Part shown: piece after piece, positions 53,176 through 61,690 of the stretch | Layout: each line of letters starts with the position of its first letter | Position numbering within the stretch: position 1 is the stretch's first letter | DNA from: JAIBJN01 sp963775625 | Lineage (GTDB): Bacteria > Actinomycetota > Thermoleophilia > Gaiellales > Gaiellaceae | NCBI GenBank assembly: GCA_963775625.1 | Contig: CAVZJM010000014.1 | Span: 225,858-289,857 of the forward strand | Length of the DNA: 64,000 bases | Direction of reading: 5' to 3' | The notes under the pieces: model-generated | What the model saw: the letters and a program-made list of their open reading frames with translations, nothing else | The model's database searches: none | Told to the model about the DNA's origin: nothing | Translations under genes and position numbers: made by a program

Positions 53176-53538
53176 ATGCGTACCGAGCTCCCCCTCCTCG
53201 AGCCCGCCACCCCCCTCGCCTGTTGCGCGCCCCTCACGGCGCCGATCCTCTCCAGCGAGGAGGCCGCTGCCACCGCGGCGCTCTTCCGGGCTCTGGCCGA
53301 TCCGGCGCGGGTGCGCATCGTGAACGCGCTGGCGACCACCGACCAGGCGGTCTGCGGCTGCGAGCTGGTCGAGCCGCTCGGCCTCTCGCAGCCGACGGTG
53401 AGCCACCACCTGAAGAAGCTCACCGACGCAGGCCTGCTCGAGCGCGAGCAGCGCGGAAAGTGGGCCTACTACACGCTGAGCCCCGAGGCGGCCTCCACCC
53501 TGGCCCCTCTCCTCGACCTGGAACCCGTTTCGAAATGA
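53176..53538 (+). CDS. arsR: ArsR-family arsenic-responsive repressor (first copy)
   Basis: This winged-helix repressor is 120 aa. The DNA-binding part is LSQPTVSHHLKKLTDAGLLE. Cysteines that could bind As(III) are C16-C17 near the N-terminus and C60/C62 (VCGCELVE). Actinobacterial ArsR proteins are known that use an N-terminal Cys pair plus one in this helix. It is followed by arsM on the same strand. Its last six codons (EPVSK and stop) lie inside the left arm of a fold-back repeat. Confidence 0.93.
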   Translation: MRTELPLLEPATPLACCAPLTAPILSSEEAAATAALFRALADPARVRIVNALATTDQAVCGCELVEPLGLSQPTVSHHLKKLTDAGLLEREQRGKWAYYTLSPEAASTLAPLLDLEPVSK

Positions 53539-53684
53539 CGCTTCGTCGCCGGGGTGTGCTGGGCGAGTGCGAGGCAAGGACGCAGGGCGCGTTCGTAGCC
53601 GGAGGCTACGGGCGCAACCGAGGACGCAGAATCGCGCCGACCAGCGCGGCCCGGCGGCACAAGGCTTCGTTTCGACACGGGTTC
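53521..53684. repeat. Fold-back dispersed repeat, copy 3 (arsR-arsM gap)
   Basis: This is a 164-bp imperfect palindrome. The arms are GAACCCGTTTCGAAATGA and, from the right end on the opposite strand, GAACCCGTGTCGAAACGA. It has the shared core GCAAGGACGCAGGG and central hairpin GTAGCC-GGA-GGCTAC (53595-53609). The left arm encodes the end of arsR. It may act between arsR and arsM as an attenuating hairpin; this is inference. Confidence 0.75.
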
Positions 53685-53699
53685 GTACAGGAGACCTAG

Positions 53700-54509
53700 A
53701 TGAACACGTCCGCAGACGCCGTGCGCGAGGACGTCCGCCGCAGGTACGCCGAGTCCGCCCTGGCCGTGAGCGAGGGGTCGAAGGGAAGCTGCGGGGGTGG
53801 AAGCTGCTGCAGCGGCGAGGCGCCCGACACCGATTTCGGCTCGGCGCTCTACGAGGCCGAGCAGCGCGGCGAGCTTCCCGAGAAGGCCGCGCAGGCCAGT
53901 CTCGGGTGCGGCAACCCGACCGCCGTCGCCGACCTGCGCGAGGGCGAGGCCGTGCTCGACCTCGGTTCGGGCGGCGGGATCGACGTCATCCTCTCCGCGA
54001 AGCGCGTCGGCCCTACCGGCATCGCCTACGGGCTCGACATGACCGAGGAGATGCTCAGCCTGGCCCAGCGCAACGCCGAGGAAGCCGGCGTACGAAACGC
54101 CGTGTTCCTCCGGGGGATCATCGAGGACGTGCCGCTCCCGGCCGATTCCGTCGACGTCGTCATCTCGAACTGCGTCGTCAACCTCTCGACCGACAAGCCC
54201 GCCGTCTTCGCCGAGCTCGCGCGCGTGCTGAAGCCCGGCGGGCGCCTAGGGATCTCCGACGTCGTCGCCGAGGACCGCCTCTCGCCCGAGGAGCGGGCCG
54301 AGCGCGGCTCGCACGTCGGCTGCATCGCCGGGGCGCTCTCGAAGGGCGAGTACGAGGCGGCCTTCGCCGCGGCCGGCTTCGAGGACGTCTCGGTGGAGTT
54401 CACGCACGAGGTCGCCGACGGCATCCACGGCGCGATCGTCAAAGCCAGACGGCCTGCCGGCGAGGTCGCCGCGCTCCCCGTCACCGCCTCGACGACTGGC
54501 TGCTGCTGA
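53700..54509 (+). CDS. arsM: Arsenite S-adenosylmethionine methyltransferase
   Basis: This enzyme methylates As(III) to volatile or less toxic forms using SAM. It is 269 aa. The SAM-binding motif is VLDLGSGGGIDVILSAKRVG. The cysteines expected for arsenite binding are in SLGCGNPTA, ISNCVVNLS and HVGCIAGAL, with an additional Cys cluster at SCCSGE. GGAGACCTAG precedes the ATG. Its 3' end overlaps the convergent aquaporin gene by 29 bp. Confidence 0.94.
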   Translation: MNTSADAVREDVRRRYAESALAVSEGSKGSCGGGSCCSGEAPDTDFGSALYEAEQRGELPEKAAQASLGCGNPTAVADLREGEAVLDLGSGGGIDVILSAKRVGPTGIAYGLDMTEEMLSLAQRNAEEAGVRNAVFLRGIIEDVPLPADSVDVVISNCVVNLSTDKPAVFAELARVLKPGGRLGISDVVAEDRLSPEERAERGSHVGCIAGALSKGEYEAAFAAAGFEDVSVEFTHEVADGIHGAIVKARRPAGEVAALPVTASTTGCC

Positions 54510-55159
54510 TGGTCCCGCCTCGCAAGAGCTGGTAGGCGACTGCGCCCAGCGAGGCGCCGACCAGGGGCGCGAGCAGGTAGATCCAGAGCGAGTCGAGGTC
54601 GCCGGAGACCAGCGCCGGTCCGAGGGAGCGCGCCGGGTTCATCGACGCGCCGCTCACCGGCCCGCCGACGAGCGCGCACAGCCCGACCGTTCCGCCGATC
54701 GCGAGCGCGGCGGCCTCGCCGACCGCCCGGGTGTCGGTCGCGACGGCCATGATCACGAGCATCAGGAAGAAGGTCAGCACGACCTCCCAGAGGAACGCCT
54801 GGCGATCTGACCCCGAGGGAAGCGTGGCGCCGACGTTGGCCACGTCCCCGAGCGAGGCGCGCAGGAGCAGCGCCGCCACGACGGCCCCGGCGGCCTGGGC
54901 GGCCCAGTAGCCGGCGACCCGGCTCCACGGGAAGTGCCGCGTGAGGGCGAAGCCGAACGAGACGGCGGGGTTGAAGTGGGCGCCGGAGACGTGGCCGAGC
55001 CCGTAGATCATGGTCGCGATAGCCAGACCGAAGGCAACCGCGATGCCGAGCTGACCGAGACCACCGCCCTCGGCATCGACCATGATCGCGCCCGGCGCCG
55101 AAGAAGACGAGCGCGAAGGTGCCGAGCGCCTCGGCGGCGAGGCGGCGCGCGGCCATCAC
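54481..55159 (-). CDS. Aquaporin (likely arsenite channel), frameshifted near N-terminus
   Basis: This MIP-family channel has both NPA boxes (HFNPAVSFGF and SMNPARSLGP) and six helices. The N-terminus (MMAARRLAAEALGTFALVFF) is in one frame to about 55091, and the rest (MVDAEGGGLGQLGIAVAFGL to the end) is in another. Removing one G from a GGG run restores GAGAIMVDAEGG. Its start overlaps arsC by 4 bp. Aquaporins replace ArsB as arsenite exporters in some ars operons, and the context supports that role here. Confidence 0.85.
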
Positions 55160-55569
55160 GCGCGGCCGCCGGGCGCCAGCTCGGCCAGCAGGCCCTGCAC
55201 GAGCGCCTCGATCTCGTCGCGGATCGCCCGCACCGCCTCGAGGTCCTTCCCCGCCGGATCGTCGAGCTCCCAGTCGACGTAACGCTTGCCCGGATAGACG
55301 GGCAGGCGTCGCCGCAGCCCATGGTCACCACGGCGTCGGCCAGCCCGGACGACCTCGTCGGTCAGCGGCTTGGGGAGCTCGCGGGAAAGATCGATGCCAA
55401 GCTCGGCCATCGCTTCGACGACGACCGGGTTGACCTCCGCGGCGGGATCCGAGCCCGCCGAACGCACGAGCACCGTGCCCTTCGCCCGGTGGTGCATGAG
55501 CGCCGCCGCAATCTGCGAGCGGCCCGCGTTGTGGATGCAGACGAAGAGCACCTCCGGGACGTCAGTCAC
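55156..55569 (-). CDS. arsC: Arsenate reductase, low-molecular-weight phosphatase type
   Basis: This enzyme reduces arsenate to arsenite. The P-loop FVCIHNAGRSQIAA carries the first catalytic Cys, and VYPGKRYVDWELDDPAGKDL is the conserved C-terminal part. Between them the frame reads GRRRGDHGLRRRL. The neighbouring frame encodes the expected ADAVVTMGCGDACP with the two resolving cysteines. A +1 near 55340 and a -1 near 55304 explain this. I prefer GTG at 55569 (VTDVPEVLFVC) over TTG at 55605, because the TTG is the promoter -35 box. Confidence 0.88.
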   Translation of the reverse strand: MTDVPEVLFVCIHNAGRSQIAAALMHHRAKGTVLVRSAGSDPAAEVNPVVVEAMAELGIDLSRELPKPLTDEVVRAGRRRGDHGLRRRLPVYPGKRYVDWELDDPAGKDLEAVRAIRDEIEALVQGLLAELAPGGRA

Positions 55570-55576
55570 CGGCTCG

Positions 55577-55608
55577 ATCTTGCCGAAGTCATCGATGACC
55601 GTCAATAT
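55577..55608. promoter_or_regulatory. Divergent arsC/arsR promoters sharing one palindromic operator
   Basis: The perfect 12-bp palindrome GTCATCGATGAC (55588-55599) lies in the spacer of two opposed promoters. On the minus strand TTGACG and CAAGAT are 17 bp apart, driving arsC. On the plus strand TTGCCG and CAATAT are 17 bp apart, driving the second arsR. One repressor dimer could shut both. Both predicted transcripts would start within a few bases of the start codons. Confidence 0.65.
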
Positions 55609-55618
55609 CCTTCACGGG

Positions 55619-55948
55619 ATGAGAACCATCGCCACGCTCGCAGGCAGCTGCCCCCCGCTCCTCCAGCAAGCCCTTGAGCCGGCCGAGGCCGACGAGCTCG
55701 CCGCCGTGCTCAAGGTGCTGGCCGAACCGGCACGCCTCCGCCTTCTCAGCCTCATCCAGGCCCAGCCTGACGGCGAGGCCTGTGTCTGCCATCTGGTGGA
55801 GCCTCTCGGCCTCACGCAAGGCACGGTCAGCCACCACCTGAAAGCGCTCCTCGAGGCCGGCCTGGTGACGCGCGAGCAGCGCGGGAGCTGGGCGTACTAC
55901 CGCGTCGCGCCCGACGCTCTCGGCTCCGTCAGGGCGCTGCTCGCGTAG
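55619..55948 (+). CDS. arsR: ArsR-family repressor (second copy)
   Basis: This is a 109-aa winged-helix regulator with recognition region GLTQGTVSHHLKALLEAGLV. Cysteines at C11, C55 and C57 (ACVCHLVE) are candidate metalloid ligands; the N-terminal Cys pair of the first ArsR is reduced to one. It is divergent from arsC and overlaps the 3' end of the TSUP permease gene. Confidence 0.92.
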   Translation: MRTIATLAGSCPPLLQQALEPAEADELAAVLKVLAEPARLRLLSLIQAQPDGEACVCHLVEPLGLTQGTVSHHLKALLEAGLVTREQRGSWAYYRVAPDALGSVRALLA

Positions 55949-56838
55949 GCGGGGGCTTCTCCGGCGCCGGCCTGGTGCGCCGGACGACCAGGGTCACGCC
56001 CCACACGGCCAGCGCGGCGAGCCCGGCGACGAGCGAGACGAGCACGAGCTGGTTCGCATAGGGGACGTCGAGCAGCTTGAGGCCGCTCAGGGCGAGTACG
56101 CCGGCGAGGGAGAAGCGCAGGACCGTCTCCGGGAGCCCGACGCTGATCTGGCTCCCGATCAGGACGCCCGGGATCGAGCCGACCAGGAGCCAGGCCATGG
56201 CGGGAACGTCGACGTTGCCCGCGACGAGGTGGCCGAGTCCGGCGACGAAGAGCAGCGCCGCCGCATGGGCGATGTCCGTCCCGACGACGAACTTCGCTGC
56301 GAGCGGGAACAGGAGGAGCATGGCGAGCGCGAAGAGCGTCCCGCTCCCGACCGAGGTGAGCCCGACGATGAAGCCGCCGACGAGGCCGATGGAGACCGCG
56401 ACGATGCGATCCCTGGTCGACAGCCGGCCCAGGCTCGCCTCCGTCCTGCTCGGGTGCACGAGCGCCTTGACGACGAACGCGATCGCCCCGAACGAGGAGC
56501 GTGTACCCGAGCACCCGGCCCTGGACGGAGTCGACGCTGTCCCCGTAGCGGTCGGTCAGGTACGTGGCGGTCCACACGCCGAGGAGGGACGCGGGCGCGC
56601 TCCCGACGAGCATCCAGCCCGCGAGCCGAGCCCTGACGGTGCCGAGGCGCCGGTGGCGAACGGCCCCGAAGGACTTGAAGATGGCGCCGTGCAGGATGTC
56701 GGTGCCGATCGCCGTCGCCGGGTTGAAGCCGAAGATGAAGATGAGTAGCGGCGTCATCAGGGCCCCGCCGCCCATGCCGGTCATCCCGACGAGGAGCCCG
56801 GTGATGAGACCGGCGAGGATGAGCCGCGGGTCGTTCAC
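55929..56838 (-). CDS. TSUP/TauE-SafE family permease, frameshifted in the middle
   Basis: This multi-pass membrane transporter belongs to the sulfite exporter TauE/SafE family. The N-terminal half (LILAGLITGLLVGMTGMGGG, NPATAIGTDILHGAIFKSFG) is in one frame from GTG at 56838. The C-terminal half (VSIGLVGGFIVGLTSVGSGT, FVVGTDIAHAAALLFVAGLG) is in another and ends at 55929. The switch is near 56494 (after LGYTLL). Substrates of this family are sulfur oxyanions or related anions. It lies 10 bp after the stress-protein gene. Confidence 0.85.
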
Positions 56839-56848
56839 TGCGTCCGGA

Positions 56849-57241
56849 TCAGTGCACCGCGAGCACGTCGCACGCCGCTCGGCGCATGACGTTCTGTGCC
56901 ACGCTTCCCTCGACGAGCCGCTCGAAGAACTTCTTCTTGCGCATCCCGACCACGATGAGATCGGCCTTCCGTTCCTCGGCGAGCGAGACGATCGCCTCGG
57001 CCGGCTGCCCGACCGACTGGACGAGCTCGGCGTCGATGCCGCGCTCGGCCAGGTAGGCCCGCGCCTGCTCGAGCCGCTCCCGGCCGTAGTGGGTCACGTT
57101 CTCGGCGGAGTCGTGATCGCGCGGCGCGACGTTCGTGACGACGAGGGCGGCGCTCAGGCCTTCGGCGAGGTCCGCGGCCCGGGCGAGGGTGCGACTCTCG
57201 GGGTCGTCGAACGCGACGACGATGGTACGAACGGCAGACAT
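56849..57241 (-). CDS. Universal stress protein (UspA family)
   Basis: This small cytosolic protein is 130 aa from ATG at 57241 (MSAVRTIVVAFDDPESRTLA); GTG at 57265 is an alternative. The C-terminal nucleotide-binding signature appears as ADLIVVGMRKKKFFERLVEG then SVAQNVMRRAACDVLAVH. This is close to, but not identical with, the ATP-binding G-2x-G-9x-G(S/T) pattern. Confidence 0.88.
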   Translation of the reverse strand: MSAVRTIVVAFDDPESRTLARAADLAEGLSAALVVTNVAPRDHDSAENVTHYGRERLEQARAYLAERGIDAELVQSVGQPAEAIVSLAEERKADLIVVGMRKKKFFERLVEGSVAQNVMRRAACDVLAVH

Positions 57242-57362
57242 GTTCGTCACAGGGTAGGCGCTCACCCCGACGACCGCGGCGGTCGGACGTCTTGCGATAC
57301 CGCCTGACCACCGATCTCGTCGACTGCTCCAGACCGCTCGTGGTTCGGGTGCTTACGTCGGG

Positions 57363-58022
57363 TCAGGCGCTGGGTGCGAGCCCGGCCGTCGCCCGCGTAA
57401 CGGTGGCCGCTCGTGCGTCGCGGGCTCGCCGGCGCTCGATCAGCACGGCGGCGGCGGCGAAGCAGACGAGGCCGATCGGGCCGATCGGCGGCGGATGGAC
57501 GGCGAAGATCGCGGAAGCGCCGACAAGAAGGGTCGCGGGCCAGCCCGTCGCCGGCGCGGCGGAAGGCGACCGCGGCCGCCAACAATCGCAACGACCCAGC
57601 CGAAGAAGCCGAGGATGAGCGAGAACGAAACCGGGTCGGCGACGATGGCGTTCTCGTTGTAGTCCTGGATCGCGTCGGCGACTACCGCCTGGTCGCCGGC
57701 GTCAGTCCGTTGGCGTAGTCGACGAGGAGACCGTGTCCCGACGCCGACGGTTACCTCATAGGCGGTGTAGAAGACGAGGAAGAACACGAGCGCGACACGG
57801 CTGACGGTCGCCGCGAGGCCTTCCAGGCCGCGGAGCAGGAGGAAGACCGCGAAGCCCAGGAGCGGGATGAGGAACAAGAATGGCCGTGTGGACGAACAGC
57901 CACGCGCCGACGTCGTGGCGCACTCCTTCGTAGATCTCGTCGCCGCCGGGCGGATGCCACCACAGCACGACGGCGAGGACCAGCGGGGTCAGGACCAAGA
58001 ACAGCGCCGCGAAGGTAGACAT
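57363..58022 (-). pseudogene. Multi-pass membrane protein of unknown family, reading frame broken
   Basis: Piecing frames together gives a protein of about 220 aa with five or so hydrophobic segments. It begins MSTFAALFLVLTPLVLAVVL, then LIPLLGFAVFLLLRGLEGLA, then VALVFFLVFYTAYEVTVGVG, then DPVSFSLILGFFGWVVAIV, and last PIGPIGLVCFAAAAVLIERR. Frame changes are needed near 57876, 57740, 57700 and 57590. At least one pair is compensating. I do not recognise the family. It lies 3 bp after the hydrolase gene. Confidence 0.6.
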
Positions 58023-58025
58023 GGG

Positions 58026-59345
58026 TCATGGCGCTCCTCCTTCGGTTTCCAGGAGTGAGCGGTCGAAGAAGCCGACGACCCGCCGCTCGTACTCATCGGG
58101 CTCGGCGTCGAACGCGCCGACGTGGTCGCCTTCGGCCTCCCAGACCTCCTTGGGCTCGTTCGCCGCCTCGTAGTAGGTGCGGGGTCAGGTTCTCGCCGCC
58201 CTGGCCCGGGTCGGCGTAGATGAAGAACAGCGGCTCCGAGATGTCTGCGCTGAGGTCGTTGAGGCTCGGGGGCGGCAGGTCGCTCGCGAAGGCGACGTCG
58301 CGAGCGTGATCGAGGCCGAAGACGCCGGTGGTGATCCCGAGTCCAGCCCGGGCAGTTCCACCGCCTCGCGGACTGAGCGGATGCCGGCGCCCTCGGAGAC
58401 GACGGCCCGCAGGTATTCGTTTCGGCCGCCGCCTGGAGGAGGACCTCGCCGCCGACCGAGAGGCCGAGCGCCGCCGATGCGGTTCGTCGATCGACGTCGG
58501 GACGGATCTGGAGATACGAGATCGCCGCCTTCACGTCGCGCGTGCCTGCCCAGCCGAGCCCGTTCGGATCCCCCTCGCTCTCGCCCTCCCCGCGCCGGTC
58601 GAAGAGCAGGACGCCGTAGCCGTGCTGCGACGAGCATCCTGGCCGGCTTCTGCGGGCCCTTGCGACCCGGGAACGACGATGACGGTGGCGCCGTTCTTCG
58701 TGGGCACGTACCAGCCTTCGAGCCGAAGGCCGTCGCTCGTCGTGAAGGCGACGTTCTCGAACGGCGCGCCGAGCTCCGCGGTCGGCACGTAGGCGCGCGC
58801 CGCGTGGGTGACGACGTACGACTCGGCGAGACCGGGTAGAGACGAAGTAAAGCGACGAGCAGGGAGCCGACCGCCAGCAGAGCCCGCCGAAGGTACCGGC
58901 GGATCACGCTGCCGCCCTTCCTCGATCTCCAGAGCGTCACGAGCCCGATGCCGATGAGGAGGAAGCCGGCCGGGATCGCGAGGAGCCCGGTGTAGTCGTC
59001 TCCGGACGGGCCGTTCTCGCGGGTGTAGTAGCCGGCCTCGCCGACGCCCATCACGACCATGAAGAGCGCCGAAGACGATCGCGAGCGTGGCCGCGGAGCG
59101 CCCGGCCGAAGGCGCGGATAGGCCCAGGCGGAGAGGACGAAGAGCGCGGCCTGCACGAGGCCGCCGACCAGGTGGTCGGCGGCCGATGTTCCCGGCTGCG
59201 GCTGGAGGAAGTTGTCGTCGACGACGTGGAGGGCTGCGACGCCGAGTGCGAGCCGCGCAAGACCCGCCTCCGTGCGAAGGGCTGCCGCGACCCGCGTCGC
59301 GGCAGCCTTTCCGGATTCGGAAGCCGGGTGACTCGCGCTCGCCAC
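58026..59345 (-). pseudogene. Alpha/beta hydrolase with N-terminal membrane domain, reading frame broken
   Basis: The N-terminal third (GTG 59345 onward) has several hydrophobic segments (GGLVQAALFVLSAWAYPRLR, LLAIPAGFLLIGIGLVTLWR). The hydrolase part is scattered over frames: ENVAFTTSDGLRLEGWYVPT and GATVIVVPG in one, then the nucleophile elbow LGLSVGGEVLLQAAAETN in another, and the C-terminus GDHVGAFDAEPDEYERRVVG in a third. At least five indels are needed. It follows the MMPL gene by 15 bp. The substrate is unknown. Confidence 0.65.
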
Positions 59346-59360
59346 GACCGTGCTAGGAGC

Positions 59361-61594
59361 TCAGGCAGTGGGAACGGGCTGCGCCTTGACCGGCTCGAGC
59401 TTCTCGCCGTGCTCGAAGTGCGGAAGCCACTCGAGCCAGCTGTCGGCAGGTACCAGTTCCAGTCGCCGAGCAGCTTCATCGACGCCGGGAGGAGGACCGC
59501 CCGGACGATCGTCGCGTCGATCAGGATCGCCACGGCCAGGCCGACGCCGAACTGCTTGAGCATCAGCATCGAGAGCGTCGCGAAGATGGCGAAGACGCCC
59601 ACCATCACGATCGCGGCGCTCGTGACGACGGCGGCTGTCGTCTTGATCCCGTGGGAGATGGCTTCGTCGGTGCTCATCCCCTTGTCGTACGACTCGCGAA
59701 TGCGGCTGAGGATGAAGACGTGGTAGTCCATCGACAGGCCGAACAGGATCACGAACAGGAGGATCGGGAGGAACGGGTCGATTCCGCCCGTGAACTCGAA
59801 GCCCAGAAGGCCCTTCCCCCAGCCGTGCTGGAACACGAGCACGAGGACGCCGTAGGCGGCCCCGATCGAGAGCAGGTTGAGCACGATCGCCTTGGCTGCG
59901 ATCACCACCGACCGGAAGGAAAGGAGCATCAGGCAGAACGCGAACAGGAGCACGAACCCGAAGACCAGCGGTACGGCGGCCTTCATCTGGTCGTTGAAGT
60001 CCTTCGCCTGCGCGGTCGTGCCGGTGACGGCGACCTCGGCCTCGGGCAGTGCCCCCAGCGTCGGCGGGATCACGTCGTCGCGAAGGGCGGCGAGGGCCGA
60101 GTTCGAGGTCGAATCGGTTCCCTCTCCCTCGACGGGGATCGAGATGTTCGCGACCGTTTTCGCCGGATTGACGTCGATGTCGATCGGCTCGTTCATGAGG
60201 CCGCTCTGCAGAGCGCGCCACTCGAGCTGGCCGATCGCTTCCTGGACGGCGGGCGCCTCGACGTTCGCCGCCTTGACGACGACGTTCGCTCCGATCTCGG
60301 TACCCGGGAAGGCGTCCTTGACGCGGTTGTAGGACGTCAGGAACTGGGGCGGGTACGAGTCGATGCTGGCCTGCGCCGTGCGCAGCTGTAGCGCCGGCAC
60401 GGCGAGCGCGATCAGGAGGCCGCCGGCCAACGTCACGGACAGGGCCGGGTGTCGGAGCACACGGTCGATGATGGCTCCCCAGATCCGGCCTTCGCCGTCG
60501 TCGCGGCGCAACCGGTGGACGAAGGGCACGCGGACGCGGTCGACGTTGTCGCCCAGCTTCGAGAGAAGCGCGGGCAGCACCGTCAGCGACCCGAGCATCG
60601 CCACCGCGACGACCGTCATCGTGGCGACCGCGAAGGAGGCGTAACCGGCGTCCCCGGTCAGGAACATGCCCGCCATGGCGACGAGGACAGTGAGGCCCGA
60701 TACGAGGACCGCTCGACCGGACGTCGCCGCCGCCGCCTCGAGAGCAGCCTCTTCGCTACGACCGGCGGCACGCTCCTCGCGCTCGCGCTTCAGGTAGAAC
60801 ATCGTGTAGTCGACGCCGACGGCGAGCCCGATCAGAAGGATGATCGCGCTGACGCCTTCGCCCATCGGCAGCATTTGGCTGAAGACCGCCACGAGGCCCA
60901 TTGCCGCGAGAACGGCCGTGAGCCCAAGCAGGAGCGGGATGCCCGCTGCGACGAGCGCGCCGAAGGCGATCAGGAGGATGCCCAGCGTCAACGGGATGGA
61001 GTAGAGCCCGGCCTTCTTGAGGTCGTCGAAGAACGCAGCCTGGATCTCCTTCCCCGTGCTCTCGCCGAACGATCCGACGTAGAACGCTGGGTTCGCCTGC
61101 TGAATCTCGTCGACGGAGGCGACGATGGGATCGACGTGGTCGGCGGCATCGTCGGAGGGACCGGCAATCTCGACCGGGATCAGAACCGAGTGCTGGTCGC
61201 CTGAGATCTGGCCGCTTCCTTCGGCGTCGAACGGCGATTCGACCTTGGCGACCTCCGGAAGGGCGGAGACTTCGTCGACCACCGACTGCACGACTGCTTG
61301 GAACTCCGGCGAGGACACCGTCAGCTTCTCGTTCTGAACGAGAATGCTCTCACCCGACGGCTGCTTGAAGTCCTCGTAGAGAATCGTGTCCGCGCGGCCG
61401 GACTCACCGGGTCCGGCAGTCTCGGTGACGATCTGCTTCTGCTTGACGACCGAGTTCCCGATCGCAAACGCCACGAGCGCGAACGCGAGCCAGCCGAAGA
61501 TCGCCTTCTTGCGGTGGTGCGCGCTCCATCGCGCCATCCGCGCCGCGAGATTGGTCGGTCGGGTCGAGTCCTTTTCGGGAGAGGCACCGCGCAT
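59361..61594 (-). CDS. MMPL/RND-family membrane transporter, C-terminal frameshift
   Basis: This large transporter is about 744 aa with the two-fold RND layout: one helix, a large external loop, then six-helix blocks. Motifs include ILLIGLAVGVDYTMFYLKRE and ILFGLSMDYHVFILSRIRES, the Gly-x-x-x-Asp-Tyr segments of helices 4 and 10. The open frame runs on to 59051, but after WNWYLPTA the family-like end SWLEWLPHFEHGEKLEP continues in another frame to 59361, so one indel lies near 59450. MMPL proteins export lipids or drugs; the cargo here is unknown. Confidence 0.88.
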
Positions 61595-61690
61595 CGTCAG
61601 TCTCCTTCCGCTCGAAGCGGTCCGTGAGGCCAACCTAGGGCGCCGCCGGCGCCGTCGCATCGGTGATTACGCCGGTGGGTGAGCGTCCCG

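Noticed and set aside
51235..53577. A longer form of the TAP-type hydrolase starting near 53577
   Set aside because: The extra N-terminus would run antisense through the ars promoter and arsR and has no family similarity.
53527..53692. Short open frames across the fold-back repeats (Arg/Gly/Ala-rich) as small proteins
   Set aside because: They appear in several frames of each copy because of the repeat and GC bias; no consistent start or ribosome-binding site.
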